Shown here in pieces: positions 34,243 through 43,093 of a stretch of DNA of 64,000 bases; positions within the stretch are counted from its first letter, which is position 1, and every line of letters begins with the position of its first letter. The stretch covers positions 1,693,970-1,757,969 of the forward strand of contig NZ_CP087263.1 of the NCBI RefSeq assembly GCF_020923435.1, written 5' to 3'. The stretch comes from Brevibacillus humidisoli (GTDB lineage: Bacteria > Bacillota > Bacilli > Brevibacillales > Brevibacillaceae). Both the position numbers and the translations under genes were made by a program. The notes beneath the pieces are model-generated. The model searched no databases, had not been told where the DNA came from, and saw only the letters and a list, made by a program, of their open reading frames with translations.

Positions 34243-35412
34243 ATGAATGTGACAAAGCGCTCAAGCATTTCTCCTCATGGCGGAGAACTGATTCAACGAA
34301 CTGTGACAGGCGAGGAAAGAGATGAGGTGCTGAAAAAAGCAGCAGGATTGAAGAAATTGTACATCGACACTTGGATACGATCAGACTTGGAGTTGATTGC
34401 CAATGGAGCGTTTAGTCCGTTGACCGGATTTATGGGGCAACAGGACTATTTTCATGTCCTGCGAGAGATGCGGCTCTCCTCCGGTTTGGTTTGGACACTT
34501 CCCGTGACGCTGCCCGTATCGAGGAAAGAGGCTGCAGACTTGCAAGTAGGGCAAGAGATCGCCTTAATCGGTGAAGGTGGCATCGTATATGGGATTCTGC
34601 ATCTGCATGAAAAGTATTCTTATAACAAGGAAGAAGAAGCACGATTGGTATACGGGACTGTGGATCCTGCCCATCCAGGTGTGAAAAAGATCCGGGAAAA
34701 AGGGGAGATCTATCTCGCGGGACCGATCTGGTTGTTGAATGAACCTTCGCACCACCCGTTTGAATCGTTCTATTTATCCCCAAAACAGACGCGCGATTTG
34801 TTTGCCGAGCTGGGGTGGAAGAGGATTGTTGGTTTTCAGACCAGAAATCCGATCCATCGCGCCCATGAGTATATACAGAAAGCCGCCTTGGAAACGGTAG
34901 ACGGTTTGCTGCTCCATCCATTAGTCGGGGAGACCAAGTCTGACGATATTCCTGCGCCCATTCGGATGGAAAGCTATCAGGTCTTGATGGCCAACTACTA
35001 TCCAAGCAATCGTGTACGGCTGGTGATCTTTCCAGCGGCGATGCGTTATGCGGGTCCGAGGGAGGCGATTTTTCACGCGCTTGTCCGCAAGAATTACGGA
35101 TGTACGCACTTCATTGTAGGACGGGATCACGCTGGGGTTAAAAATTATTACGGTCCTTATGACGCACAGCGGATTTTTGATCAGTTTCCAGCAGCAGATA
35201 TAGGGATTGTACCGCTCTTTTTTGAACACAGTTTTTACTGCAAAACGTGTAGCAGCATGGCTTCTGCCAAAACATGTCCGCATCCCGAAGCAGATCGGCT
35301 GACGTTAAGTGGGACGAAAGTAAGGGAGATGCTAGCGGCAGGGACCGTTCCGCCGGCAGAATTCACTCGTCCCGAGGTAGCGGATGTATTGATCAGAGGG
35401 ATGAAAGAGTAA
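34243..35412 (+). CDS. sat: Sulfate adenylyltransferase (ATP sulfurylase)
   Basis: 389 residues, typical for the single-subunit bacterial Sat without a kinase tail. [19 protein letters not shown] is the N-terminal part, [20 protein letters not shown] holds the QxRNPxHxxH nucleotide motif, and [18 protein letters not shown] the second active-site loop. A Cys/His cluster ([19 protein letters not shown]) binds metal in bacterial enzymes. It makes APS from ATP and sulfate; CysC then makes PAPS. ATG 34243 after GAGGAGG is preferred to ATG 34219. Confidence 0.95.
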   Translation: MNVTKRSSISPHGGELIQRTVTGEERDEVLKKAAGLKKLYIDTWIRSDLELIANGAFSPLTGFMGQQDYFHVLREMRLSSGLVWTLPVTLPVSRKEAADLQVGQEIALIGEGGIVYGILHLHEKYSYNKEEEARLVYGTVDPAHPGVKKIREKGEIYLAGPIWLLNEPSHHPFESFYLSPKQTRDLFAELGWKRIVGFQTRNPIHRAHEYIQKAALETVDGLLLHPLVGETKSDDIPAPIRMESYQVLMANYYPSNRVRLVIFPAAMRYAGPREAIFHALVRKNYGCTHFIVGRDHAGVKNYYGPYDAQRIFDQFPAADIGIVPLFFEHSFYCKTCSSMASAKTCPHPEADRLTLSGTKVREMLAAGTVPPAEFTRPEVADVLIRGMKE

Positions 35413-35541
35413 CGATGAGCCATCTCGCAATTTGGGTGATTCGATCATGTCCTTCCTTTTCTCGCATGCATAGAGTACTCAAGGATCAAGTGATTCTGAT
35501 TGAACCATGTGCACCATAGCAGGGGAATGGAGGGAGTGAAT

Positions 35542-36303
35542 GTGAAAGGTGTAATTCTCGCTGGTGGCACCGGCTCCCGCCTGTTTCCGCTGACCAAGGT
35601 GACGAATAAACACCTGCTGCCGATCGGCAAGTACCCGATGATTTACCATGCCATCTACAAACTGCGTGAGGCAGGCATCGAAAGCCTGTTGATCGTTACC
35701 GGACGGGAGCATATGGGTGATGTAGTCAGCTTGTTAGGCAGCGGACAAGAGTTTGGAGTGACGTTAACGTACAAGGTGCAGGATGAACCAGGAGGAATAG
35801 CCCAAGCATTGGGATTGGCAGAAGACTTTGCAAATGGTGAACAAATGACGGTCATCTTGGCAGACAATGTTTTTTCCGATACTCTCCTCCCCTATGTGGA
35901 TCATTTTAGAAAACAAGGCACAGGGGCCAAGATTCTGCTTGCGAAAGTGGCCGATCCCTCCCGATTCGGCGTCCCCCAACTGCACGGAGACAAGATTACC
36001 TTGATCGAAGAAAAACCGTGTACGCCCAAAAGCGATTATGCGGTAACAGGCATTTATATGTATGACAGCAGTGTATTTGACATCATCAAAACCTTAACTC
36101 CTTCCGGACGCGGCGAGCTGGAGATTACAGATGTGAACAATGCTTATATCCAGCGCAGGCAATTGACGTATGACGTCATGACGGGATGGTGGACGGATGC
36201 CGGGACCCATGCCTCCTTCTTTCGTGCCAACGAACTGGCCAAAGATCTTGATTTTGGAGATTTTGGCAGAACGAAGAACGCTGGAAAGGATGAGTCTGCT
36301 TGA
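35542..36303 (+). CDS. rmlA: Glucose-1-phosphate thymidylyltransferase-like
   Basis: About 253 residues, the shorter RmlA form. KGVILAGGTGSRLFPLTKVTNKHLLPIGKYPMIYH (residues ~2-36) carries the nucleotide loop and catalytic Lys; ILADNVFSD provides the metal-binding Asp, and EEKPCTPKSDYAVTGIYMYD the sugar contact. It activates glucose-1-phosphate to dTDP-glucose. GTG 35542 is chosen because GGAGGG stands seven bases before; upstream in-frame ATGs overlap that site. Starts the rmlACBD set. Confidence 0.93.
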   Translation: MKGVILAGGTGSRLFPLTKVTNKHLLPIGKYPMIYHAIYKLREAGIESLLIVTGREHMGDVVSLLGSGQEFGVTLTYKVQDEPGGIAQALGLAEDFANGEQMTVILADNVFSDTLLPYVDHFRKQGTGAKILLAKVADPSRFGVPQLHGDKITLIEEKPCTPKSDYAVTGIYMYDSSVFDIIKTLTPSGRGELEITDVNNAYIQRRQLTYDVMTGWWTDAGTHASFFRANELAKDLDFGDFGRTKNAGKDESA

Positions 36304-36755
36304 TTGATGGTGTCAGAGTGAAAAAGCTGCTGAAACACATGGATGACCGAGGATACTTTATGGAGGTAGTGAGAGACGACGACAATCTGCTGGAACGATT
36401 CGGCCAACTTTCGGCATCTCTCAGCTATCCTGGCGTGATTAAAGCGTTTCATTACCACAAACATCAAGATGACATCTGGTTTTTCCCGAAAGGCAACGCA
36501 CAGGTGGTTCTGTATGATCGGCGCCCTGCATCGCCGACCGTGGGACAGACGGATGTCTACTACATGGGGGAGCATAACCTGATCTCCCTCTTGATTCCGC
36601 GAGGCGTTGCCCACGGCTACCGGGTATTGGGAAACGAACCCGCGATCATCACGTATTTGACCAATCAATCGTATGATCCCGACAATCCTGACGAGTACCG
36701 GATCGCTCACAATGACCCGGAGATCGGGTTTGATTGGAATACAAAATTCAAATAA
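36300..36755 (+). CDS. rmlC: dTDP-4-dehydrorhamnose 3,5-epimerase, short form
   Basis: 151 residues, shorter than the classical ~180. A cupin fold is indicated by KAFHYHKHQDDIWFF, with the catalytic His in place of the RGLHYQ segment, GVAHGYRVLG, TYLTNQSYDPDNPDEYRIAHNDPEIGFDW. In classical RmlC a Tyr in the equivalent of ITYLTN is the acid. It inverts C3 and C5 of the keto sugar. TTG start overlaps the rmlA stop, with AAGGATGAG before it. The exact sugar could be a rhamnose variant because the active-site loop differs from canonical enzymes. Confidence 0.87.
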   Translation: MIDGVRVKKLLKHMDDRGYFMEVVRDDDNLLERFGQLSASLSYPGVIKAFHYHKHQDDIWFFPKGNAQVVLYDRRPASPTVGQTDVYYMGEHNLISLLIPRGVAHGYRVLGNEPAIITYLTNQSYDPDNPDEYRIAHNDPEIGFDWNTKFK

Positions 36756-36821
36756 GAGACGTATTGAATCGGATTAGTTAGCGGGTGTCAGCGAAAGAGG
36801 GAAACAGAGGAGGGAGGGTCT

Positions 36822-37853
36822 GTGAAATGCTTGATAACGGGCGGGGCAGGATTTATCGGCAGTCATTTTATCCGATATCTGCTGAATAAATATCCTCATT
36901 ATCATGTGATTAATCTTGATTTGCTCACCTATGCCGGTAATCTGGAGAACCTCAGAGAACTTCAATCCCATCCCCATTACCGCTTTGTAAAAGGGGACAT
37001 TTGTGATCGCCGTCTAATAGAATCGCTTCAACCAGTTGATGTGATCGTCAATTTTGCGGCGGGATCGCATGTGGATCGCAGCATCGCGGATCCTGACATC
37101 TTCGTTCGGAGCAATGTGCAGGGAGTGCAAGTGCTGCTTGATGTTGCCCGCAGACACGGGATAAAGAAGTTCGTACAGGTGTCCACAGACGAGGTATATG
37201 GCAGTTTGGGTGATTCAGGTTATTTTTCGGAAGAGACGCCGCTTGCCCCCAATAGTCCTTATTCAGCCAGTAAAGCGGCTGCAGATCTCCTCGTCCGTGC
37301 CTATTATCAGACATACGGACTGCCGGTTATGATCACACGCTGTTCTAACAATTACGGACCCAACCAGTTTCCGGAAAAGCTGATCCCGCTTATCATCACC
37401 CATGCGCTTGCGGACAAGGAGATCCCGGTTTACGGTGACGGAGGCAACGTACGGGATTGGCTGCACGTCTACGACCACTGTGCAGCAATCGATCTGGTCA
37501 TCCACAGGGGGATACACGGCTCGGTCTACAATGTGGGCGGCAGCAACGAATGGACCAATCTAGCCATCGTCAGGAAGATTTTGTCGCTGTTGCAGAAACC
37601 GGAGCGGTTGATCCGATTTGTCGAGGATCGCCCAGGCCACGATCGCCGGTATGCGATAGACGCTGCCAAGATCCGGAGGGAACTGGGGTGGAAGCCGCAC
37701 TACGACTTTGCGACCGGCATAGCAGAAACGATCCAGTGGTACATCAATAACCGAGAATGGTGGTTAGGAATCAAGAGTATGGCAGACCAGCCGTTGCAAG
37801 GTGGAAATGGTGGAATGACGAGGCAGATGCGCGCAGGAGATGCGAAGCGATGA
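36822..37853 (+). CDS. rmlB: dTDP-glucose 4,6-dehydratase
   Basis: 343 residues. LITGGAGFIGSHFIRYLL NAD loop, VNFAAGSHVDRSIADP, QVSTDEVYGSLG (Thr-Asp-Glu of the active site), YSASKAAADLLVRAY (Y-x3-K), RCSNNYGPNQFPEKLIPL and YGDGGNVRDWLHV are all diagnostic for RmlB. It turns dTDP-glucose into the 4-keto-6-deoxy intermediate. GTG start after GGAGGGAGGG. Its stop overlaps the rmlD start by four bases. Confidence 0.96.
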   Translation: MKCLITGGAGFIGSHFIRYLLNKYPHYHVINLDLLTYAGNLENLRELQSHPHYRFVKGDICDRRLIESLQPVDVIVNFAAGSHVDRSIADPDIFVRSNVQGVQVLLDVARRHGIKKFVQVSTDEVYGSLGDSGYFSEETPLAPNSPYSASKAAADLLVRAYYQTYGLPVMITRCSNNYGPNQFPEKLIPLIITHALADKEIPVYGDGGNVRDWLHVYDHCAAIDLVIHRGIHGSVYNVGGSNEWTNLAIVRKILSLLQKPERLIRFVEDRPGHDRRYAIDAAKIRRELGWKPHYDFATGIAETIQWYINNREWWLGIKSMADQPLQGGNGGMTRQMRAGDAKR

Positions 37854-38689
37854 GAGTGTTGATTACAGGAGCAAATGGACAACTGGGTACCGACCTGGCT
37901 CTGAATTTGTCGCTTCACCATCAAGTATTAGCCTATGGCCGACAGCAACTGGATGTTGCCGACTTTTCCCGGGTCGTTGAAACCGTTCGGTCCGTCAAGC
38001 CAGATGTGATTATTCACGCAGCCGCCTATACCAGAGTGGATGAAGCGGAGTCTCAAGCGGATAAGGCGTTTCTGGTGAATGCCTACGGCACCCGCAACTT
38101 GGCTGTAGCTGCTGAGCAGACGGGAGCGAAAATCATCTATATCAGCACAGACTACGTATTTGACGGACGAAGTTGTAAGCCCTACGGTGAGTTTGATCCG
38201 GTCGGTCCCCTTGGCGTATACGGCAAATCGAAACTGGCTGGCGAGAAAATGGTGAAGTCGCTGACGCGCAGCTATTTCATCGTGAGAACCTCTTGGCTCT
38301 ATGGCAAGCATGGCCAGAATTTTGTCAAGACCATACTGCAATTAGCCAAGGAGCGTAATCAACTGAAGGTGGTTGACGATCAGACAGGAACGCCCACCTA
38401 TACGGTCGATCTGGCTGATTTTTTACAGAAGCTGATGCTGACGGACAAATACGGCATCTACCACGCTTCCAACCAAGGCAGCTGCTCCTGGTATCAGTTC
38501 GCCAGAGCGATTGCTGCAGATGCGAGGCTCAACATCGAGATAACGCCTGTCGCAACGCAAGAATTTCCCCGTCCGGCACCCAGGCCAGCTTATTCTGTTC
38601 TTGACCACATGGCTATCCGTTTAAACGGCTTTGACCAGTTTCGACACTGGAGAGAGGCACTACAAGCGTTCATCAGCGATTATCTGTAA
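37850..38689 (+). CDS. rmlD: dTDP-4-dehydrorhamnose reductase
   Basis: 279 residues, usual length. VLITGANGQLGTDLAL loop, HAAAYTRVDEAES (the VDxAE signature), IYISTDYVFDG, VYGKSKLAGEKMV (Y-x3-K), VRTSWLYGKHGQNFVKTI and DQTGTPTYTVDLA identify RmlD. It makes dTDP-L-rhamnose with NAD(P)H. ATG 37850 forms the ATGA overlap with rmlB; the frame is open from 37757. Confidence 0.95.
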   Translation: MRVLITGANGQLGTDLALNLSLHHQVLAYGRQQLDVADFSRVVETVRSVKPDVIIHAAAYTRVDEAESQADKAFLVNAYGTRNLAVAAEQTGAKIIYISTDYVFDGRSCKPYGEFDPVGPLGVYGKSKLAGEKMVKSLTRSYFIVRTSWLYGKHGQNFVKTILQLAKERNQLKVVDDQTGTPTYTVDLADFLQKLMLTDKYGIYHASNQGSCSWYQFARAIAADARLNIEITPVATQEFPRPAPRPAYSVLDHMAIRLNGFDQFRHWREALQAFISDYL

Positions 38690-38739
38690 GGAGCAGATGG
38701 TACTACAATCATGTGCGAAGGGAGAAGGGGGGAAAGCGG

Positions 38740-39711
38740 GTGATCACAGTTTCCATCATTCTCCCCACTTACAATGGTATCGAGTATATTGAGGAGGTAC
38801 TACAAGCTGTTTTTGGGCAACGCACCCGTTTTCGTTTTGAAATGATCGTGATTGACTCTGGTTCTACAGATGGAACGCTGGATGTGATCAAACAATATCC
38901 GGTGCGACTGTATCAAATCGAAAAAAGTGAATTTGGTCACGGTAAAACAAGGAACTACGGAGCAGAACTGGCGCAGGGAAACTTCCTCGTGTTCATCACA
39001 CAGGATGCTACGCCGGCAGATGATGATTGGCTGGAAGAACTAATCATGGGATTTGTTCTCGACCCTTTGGTCGGCTGCGTTTTTGGAAAGCAGATCCCGA
39101 GACCGGGTTGCGATCCCATCACCAAGCGCGATCTGTTGCTGCATTTTGAGGCGTTTTCTAAAACGGATGCACCGCTTCTCCAGCAAATGGAGAACACCCC
39201 TGAGGGGTGGAAGCTGTTTGCGCAAAGACCGTATTGGTACGGGTTTAATTCCAATGTCAACTCCGCGCTGAAAAAAGATGTTTGGCAGAAAATAAGGTTT
39301 CGGGACGTTCTCTATACGGAGGATCAGTTAATCGGCCGAGAGATTATTACGAGCGGGTATAAAAAGGTGTACGCGCCGAAAGCTGCCGTTTTTCATTCGC
39401 ACAGCTATCCCACTTTTTTTCAGTATTTTCAGCGTTTCTTTGATGAATTAAGAGGGATGGAAATGGCCTTTGGCTACAAAGAAGATGTGCGTTTGCTCAG
39501 GCTGATTCCAGATACCTTCAGCATCACACTCAAAGATGCGCGGTACATCTTTGAAGAGACCGAATTACCGTTCGCCGACAAGATTTACTGGGTGTATTTT
39601 CGGTGGTGGATTAATTTTTACCGCAGGTTGGGCGCGTATTTCGGCTGCCGGCACAAGCGGTTGCCACCCATGATCAGAAAAGCATTTTCACGGGAGAAGA
39701 ACCCTGGCTGA
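38740..39711 (+). CDS. GT2-family glycosyltransferase, probable rhamnosyltransferase
   Basis: 323 residues. ITVSIILPTYNGIEYIEEVL, MIVIDSGSTDGTLDVIK, EFGHGKTRNYGAELA and FITQDATPADDDWLEEL (the QDA variant of the metal motif) are typical of RfbN/RfbF-type rhamnosyltransferases, as is FNSNVNSALKKDVW. GTG 38740 is preferred since an AGAAGGGGGG ribosome site lies just before; ATG 38713 has none. Directly behind rmlD, which supports dTDP-L-rhamnose as donor. Confidence 0.91.
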   Translation: MITVSIILPTYNGIEYIEEVLQAVFGQRTRFRFEMIVIDSGSTDGTLDVIKQYPVRLYQIEKSEFGHGKTRNYGAELAQGNFLVFITQDATPADDDWLEELIMGFVLDPLVGCVFGKQIPRPGCDPITKRDLLLHFEAFSKTDAPLLQQMENTPEGWKLFAQRPYWYGFNSNVNSALKKDVWQKIRFRDVLYTEDQLIGREIITSGYKKVYAPKAAVFHSHSYPTFFQYFQRFFDELRGMEMAFGYKEDVRLLRLIPDTFSITLKDARYIFEETELPFADKIYWVYFRWWINFYRRLGAYFGCRHKRLPPMIRKAFSREKNPG

Positions 39712-39752
39712 CCGTCTGGTTCAAACCGACAGCAAGATGAGAGGTGTTCAAG

Positions 39753-40796
39753 ATGCGGATTGCCATCGCCACCGTACAAGTGCCGTTTGAATACGGAGGA
39801 GCCGAATTCCTTGCTGCCAATCTGAAACATCAGTTGCTGCGCCGTGGGTTTGAAGCGGAAATCGTGACAATGCCGTTTAAATGGTATCCGTCAGCAAGCC
39901 TTCTCGGCAGCATCCGGATTGCCCGTCTGCTTGATTTATCGGAAGTAAAAGGGAAGCCGATCGATTTGCTGATCGCCCTCAAGTTCCCCATCTACCTGGC
40001 GGAACATCAAAATAAAGTGCTTTGGCTGCTGCATCAGCATCGGGAAGCCTATGACTTGTGGGGAACCGAGTATGAGGGGCTGCACACGATGCCGCATCGG
40101 GACCGGCTGCGCAAACTGATCATGGACTACGACCGCAAGCACATTTCCCGGTGCCAAAAAATTTATACGATTTCAGCCACGGTTTCGACAAGGCTGCGTC
40201 AATATAACGGGATTGCATCAACCCCGGTTTACCATCCTCCGTTTGGCTATGAATCTTTCCGCTTCGAATCAGTTGGCGACTATATCTTTTGCCCGGCCAG
40301 ACTGGAAGAGCTAAAAAGGCAGCATCTCTTGATAGAGTCGCTCCGTTATGTGAAAAGTCCGGTCAAGGTGCTGCTTGCCGGAGTTGGAAAGCAGAGCTAT
40401 ATCGATCGCCTGGAATCACTGATCGAAAAGTACGCGTTGCGAGACAAGGTTCATCTGATTGGTTGGATCAGTGAAGAAGAGAAGGCGAGCTACTATGCCA
40501 ACGCTTTGGCAGTGTATTACGCACCGTTTCAAGAAGATTACGGATACGTTACCCTGGAAGCTTTTTTCTCGGGAAAAGCGGTGATTACCTGTACGGATTC
40601 CGGCGGTCCGCTTGAATTCGTCCAACAGGGAACAAACGGTTTTACGGTACCTCCCGACCCCATGGCAGTCGCGGAAACCATCGATCAACTCTATCAGCAT
40701 AAACGGATAGCGAAAACCATGGGCATGAACGGGCAGGATTTGCTCAAGCATTTGAATCTCAGCTGGGACGCCGTGATCGAGAGACTGACAGCATGA
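39753..40796 (+). CDS. GT4-family glycosyltransferase
   Basis: 347 residues. RIAIATVQVPFEYGGAEFLA is the N-terminal glycine loop, LKFPIYLAEHQNKVLWLLHQHREAYDLWG a typical acceptor-side segment. The donor domain has FCPARLEELKRQHLLIES, APFQEDYGYVTLEAFFSGKAVITC with E-x7-E, and SGGPLEFVQQGTNGFTVPPDP. ATG 39753 is chosen over GTG 39744 by spacing to GAGAGG. It follows the rhamnosyltransferase on the same strand and is probably the next enzyme of repeat-unit assembly. Confidence 0.91.
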   Translation: MRIAIATVQVPFEYGGAEFLAANLKHQLLRRGFEAEIVTMPFKWYPSASLLGSIRIARLLDLSEVKGKPIDLLIALKFPIYLAEHQNKVLWLLHQHREAYDLWGTEYEGLHTMPHRDRLRKLIMDYDRKHISRCQKIYTISATVSTRLRQYNGIASTPVYHPPFGYESFRFESVGDYIFCPARLEELKRQHLLIESLRYVKSPVKVLLAGVGKQSYIDRLESLIEKYALRDKVHLIGWISEEEKASYYANALAVYYAPFQEDYGYVTLEAFFSGKAVITCTDSGGPLEFVQQGTNGFTVPPDPMAVAETIDQLYQHKRIAKTMGMNGQDLLKHLNLSWDAVIERLTA

Positions 40797-40823
40797 AGGA
40801 TGGTTCACAGGGGGGTGATTGTG

Positions 40824-41612
40824 ATGATCGATGACGAGTTTACCGGACGATATCAGGACGGCTGGGTGTCGAGACGGTTTGTTCTTCCCTTGCGACATAT
40901 CAAAAAGGAATCCCCTTTAATCATCCACGGCCGTCGTTTCCCATACCCGAAGAAGCTGACCATCTCTGTTTATGTAAATGGAACCTTGATTCAACAAGCT
41001 GTGAACCCGGACAGTAAGTTTACGATTCGCGCCGTGGTTCCGCCGATGATCAGGGGAACATTGGAGATCGTGGCAAGCGACTACTTCGTTCCCAAGGAAA
41101 AAGGGATCAATGAGGATGTGCGGAAGCTGTGTTTTTATCTGGACGAGGTGCTGGTACCCGGGCTGCCTGACCTGATGGAGCCCTACGTTCATTTGTTTGA
41201 CTTCAAACCATCCAAGAAGGTGTATTTTCTGGACGATGACGTTTGGGACCTGGTTTCTTATATGCTCTCTGACAATTACAAGATACCTTTCCGCAAGATG
41301 ATGAACCCGCTCAAAGAGACGGAATGGTGGGAGAGCGTGAAACCTGTGGCTGATACGTCCATCCAGGGCACAGTTTACCATAAATTTTCGGGTCTTCCAC
41401 TACAGGAGGGCGAAGTGCAGCTCTTGGACGGCGACAAGCAGCTTGTCATGCAAACCGTGATTGATGATAAAGGAACCTATTCCTTTAAAGAAGTCGTCCC
41501 TGGGGACTATCTTATCTGTGGGAGTGCGACAGCGTACGGTGAACAGCAAATACGTATACGGAAGGACAACTACGGCAAGGTGATACACATTCCAATGCTG
41601 CCGTTGGTGTAG
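40824..41612 (+). CDS. Unknown protein with C-terminal carboxypeptidase-regulatory-like beta-sandwich domain
   Basis: About 262 residues, no signal peptide or membrane segment. The N-terminal ~85 residues look like a beta-sandwich (GWVSRRFVLPLRHIKKESPL, LTISVYVNGTLIQQA, GTLEIVASDYFVPKEKG), followed by an unassigned middle (about 90-165). The C-terminal ~80 residues (IQGTVYHKFSGLPLQEGEVQLLDGD, then GTYSFKEVVPGDYLICGSA) match the transthyretin/Cna-B-like carboxypeptidase-regulatory repeat. It may bind glycan and modulate its neighbours (inference). ATG 40824 has AGGGGGGTGA ahead. It lies between a GT4 and a methyltransferase gene. Confidence 0.8.
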   Translation: MIDDEFTGRYQDGWVSRRFVLPLRHIKKESPLIIHGRRFPYPKKLTISVYVNGTLIQQAVNPDSKFTIRAVVPPMIRGTLEIVASDYFVPKEKGINEDVRKLCFYLDEVLVPGLPDLMEPYVHLFDFKPSKKVYFLDDDVWDLVSYMLSDNYKIPFRKMMNPLKETEWWESVKPVADTSIQGTVYHKFSGLPLQEGEVQLLDGDKQLVMQTVIDDKGTYSFKEVVPGDYLICGSATAYGEQQIRIRKDNYGKVIHIPMLPLV

Positions 41613-41646
41613 CGGCAGTACACCATAGAAATGGGAGGAACGTAAC

Positions 41647-42261
41647 ATGAGCAAACAACCGATGAAAAGCCGGGAGGAACTGTACAACTATTGGCGCAAT
41701 CCGGAAGAGGGGAACCATCCTGACAAATATATTGTACCAGTGGAAAGAAGCCGCTTTCTGCATCAGTACATCAAAAAATACGTCACAGATCCCAACGCAA
41801 GCATTCTCGAACCAGGCTGTAACGTAGGGAGAAACCTCAACTATCTTTATCAAGCCGGTTATAAAGATCTGACAGGGATTGAGATCAGTGAGAACGCAGT
41901 AAACCTGCTCAAAGAAACGTACCCCGACCTAGCCCGCGAAGCCGCGATCTACAACGCCCCGATCGAAGACGTAATCGCCACATTTAAGACGAACCAGTTT
42001 GACATGGTATACGCGATGGCTGTCTTGGAGCACATTCACCCTGACAGTGATTGGATTTTTGCTGAAATGGCGAGAATCGCCAAATCGTATATTATCACGA
42101 TAGAAGCCGAAAGCTCAGTCACCGAGAGACATTTCCCGCGAAATTACAAGCTGGTTTTTGAACCGTTTGGATTTCAGCAGATCGAAGAAGAAACCAACTG
42201 CATCAGGGCTGGCTTGGGACAGGATTTTATTGCACGGGTTTTCGAAAACAAGTGTAAGTGA
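41647..42261 (+). CDS. SAM-dependent class-I methyltransferase
   Basis: 204 residues. SILEPGCNVGRNLNYLYQAGY is SAM motif I, LTGIEISENAVNLL motif II, and FDMVYAMAVLEHIHPDSDW motif IV. The end (FGFQQIEEETNCIRAGLGQD) is as in small glycan-locus methyltransferases. It probably O-methylates a sugar of the glycan, though the acceptor cannot be read from sequence. Ribosome site GGGAGGAACG. Next to a sulfotransferase, suggesting consecutive decorations. Confidence 0.88.
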   Translation: MSKQPMKSREELYNYWRNPEEGNHPDKYIVPVERSRFLHQYIKKYVTDPNASILEPGCNVGRNLNYLYQAGYKDLTGIEISENAVNLLKETYPDLAREAAIYNAPIEDVIATFKTNQFDMVYAMAVLEHIHPDSDWIFAEMARIAKSYIITIEAESSVTERHFPRNYKLVFEPFGFQQIEEETNCIRAGLGQDFIARVFENKCK

Positions 42262-42292
42262 ATCGCCAATAGCGAGAGAAAGGAGTTTTGTA

Positions 42293-43018
42293 GTGAAACC
42301 AGCCAAGGAGCATACAGAGCGGTTGATCTTCTTTATCCATCTGCCGAAAACGTCCGGGACCACTTTGCTTGAGCTTATGACGAACCAGTATCCGTCGAGT
42401 GCTTTGCAGTTGGTTTATGGCAATGAAAAAGAGGCAATGACGAATCTCTCACAGGATACCACAGGAAACATACGATGTGTTTATGGCCACTTTATGTTCG
42501 GTTTGCATCAGTATACTTCCAGACCTTTTTCCTATGCAGCGATGCTGCGCGACCCTGTAGACAGGGTCATTTCATTGTATTACTTTCACAAAGAGAAACT
42601 GAGTCATACGACATTGCAGCAGTTTGTTTCATCCGACTTCCCTGAAGTAGAGAACCATCAGACTCTTTACCTGGCAGGCGGACAGTTTGACCTGCAACGT
42701 GCCAAAGCAAACCTGGCAACCTATTTTACGGTTGTTGGGATCACGGAGAGATTTGCTGACTCGTTGTTTTTGTTGATAAAGGAATTGGGTTGGAGCAACA
42801 TTGATGCCTATTGGTTCACCAATAGAACACCCAATCGCCCCCATAAGGATGAGATCTCCCGGGATGCGCTTGAGTTAATCATGAAGAAGAATCAACTGGA
42901 TCTTCAACTATATGCGTATGCAAAACAACTGTTTGAAGAGAAAATGGCTAACCTTGACGCTTCTACCCGCATGGAACGCGATCACTTTTTGAAAAATGTA
43001 AAAGCAATAGGAGGCTGA
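42293..43018 (+). CDS. Sulfotransferase (heparan-sulfate-type, PAPS-dependent)
   Basis: 241 residues. LIFFIHLPKTSGTTLLELM near the start is the 5'-phosphosulfate loop (PK-x-x-x-TT) of eukaryote-like carbohydrate sulfotransferases, and AAMLRDPVDRVISLYYFHKEK the 3'-phosphate loop (RDPxxR...S). The length suits a single catalytic domain without membrane anchor, so it acts in the cytoplasm on nucleotide- or lipid-linked sugar. GTG 42293 has AAAGGAG eight bases before; the frame is open from 42158, overlapping the methyltransferase gene. PAPS would come from sat/cysC at 32768-35412. Confidence 0.9.
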   Translation: MKPAKEHTERLIFFIHLPKTSGTTLLELMTNQYPSSALQLVYGNEKEAMTNLSQDTTGNIRCVYGHFMFGLHQYTSRPFSYAAMLRDPVDRVISLYYFHKEKLSHTTLQQFVSSDFPEVENHQTLYLAGGQFDLQRAKANLATYFTVVGITERFADSLFLLIKELGWSNIDAYWFTNRTPNRPHKDEISRDALELIMKKNQLDLQLYAYAKQLFEEKMANLDASTRMERDHFLKNVKAIGG

Positions 43019-43064
43019 TCGAGAGATTCACCGCGGGAGGCGAGCGTCTATTATACCAAACAAA

Positions 43065-43093
43065 AAATGAGGTGCTGCTGAGGCACCTCATTT
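43065..43093 (-). terminator. Intrinsic terminator shared by convergent genes
   Basis: AAATGAGGTGC and GCACCTCATTT form a perfect 11-bp stem around TGCTGAG. On the minus strand the stem runs into TTTTTTG, so it is strongest for the minus-strand glycosyltransferase, whose stop codon lies inside the stem. On the plus strand (TTTCTTCTG) it may also stop the sulfotransferase transcript. Confidence 0.82.

Noticed and set aside
32768-35412. Assimilatory sulfate reduction operon
   Set aside because: sat and cysC alone do not reduce sulfate; no cysH, cysI, cysJ or uroporphyrinogen methylase gene is near, and sulfotransferases are in the same island.
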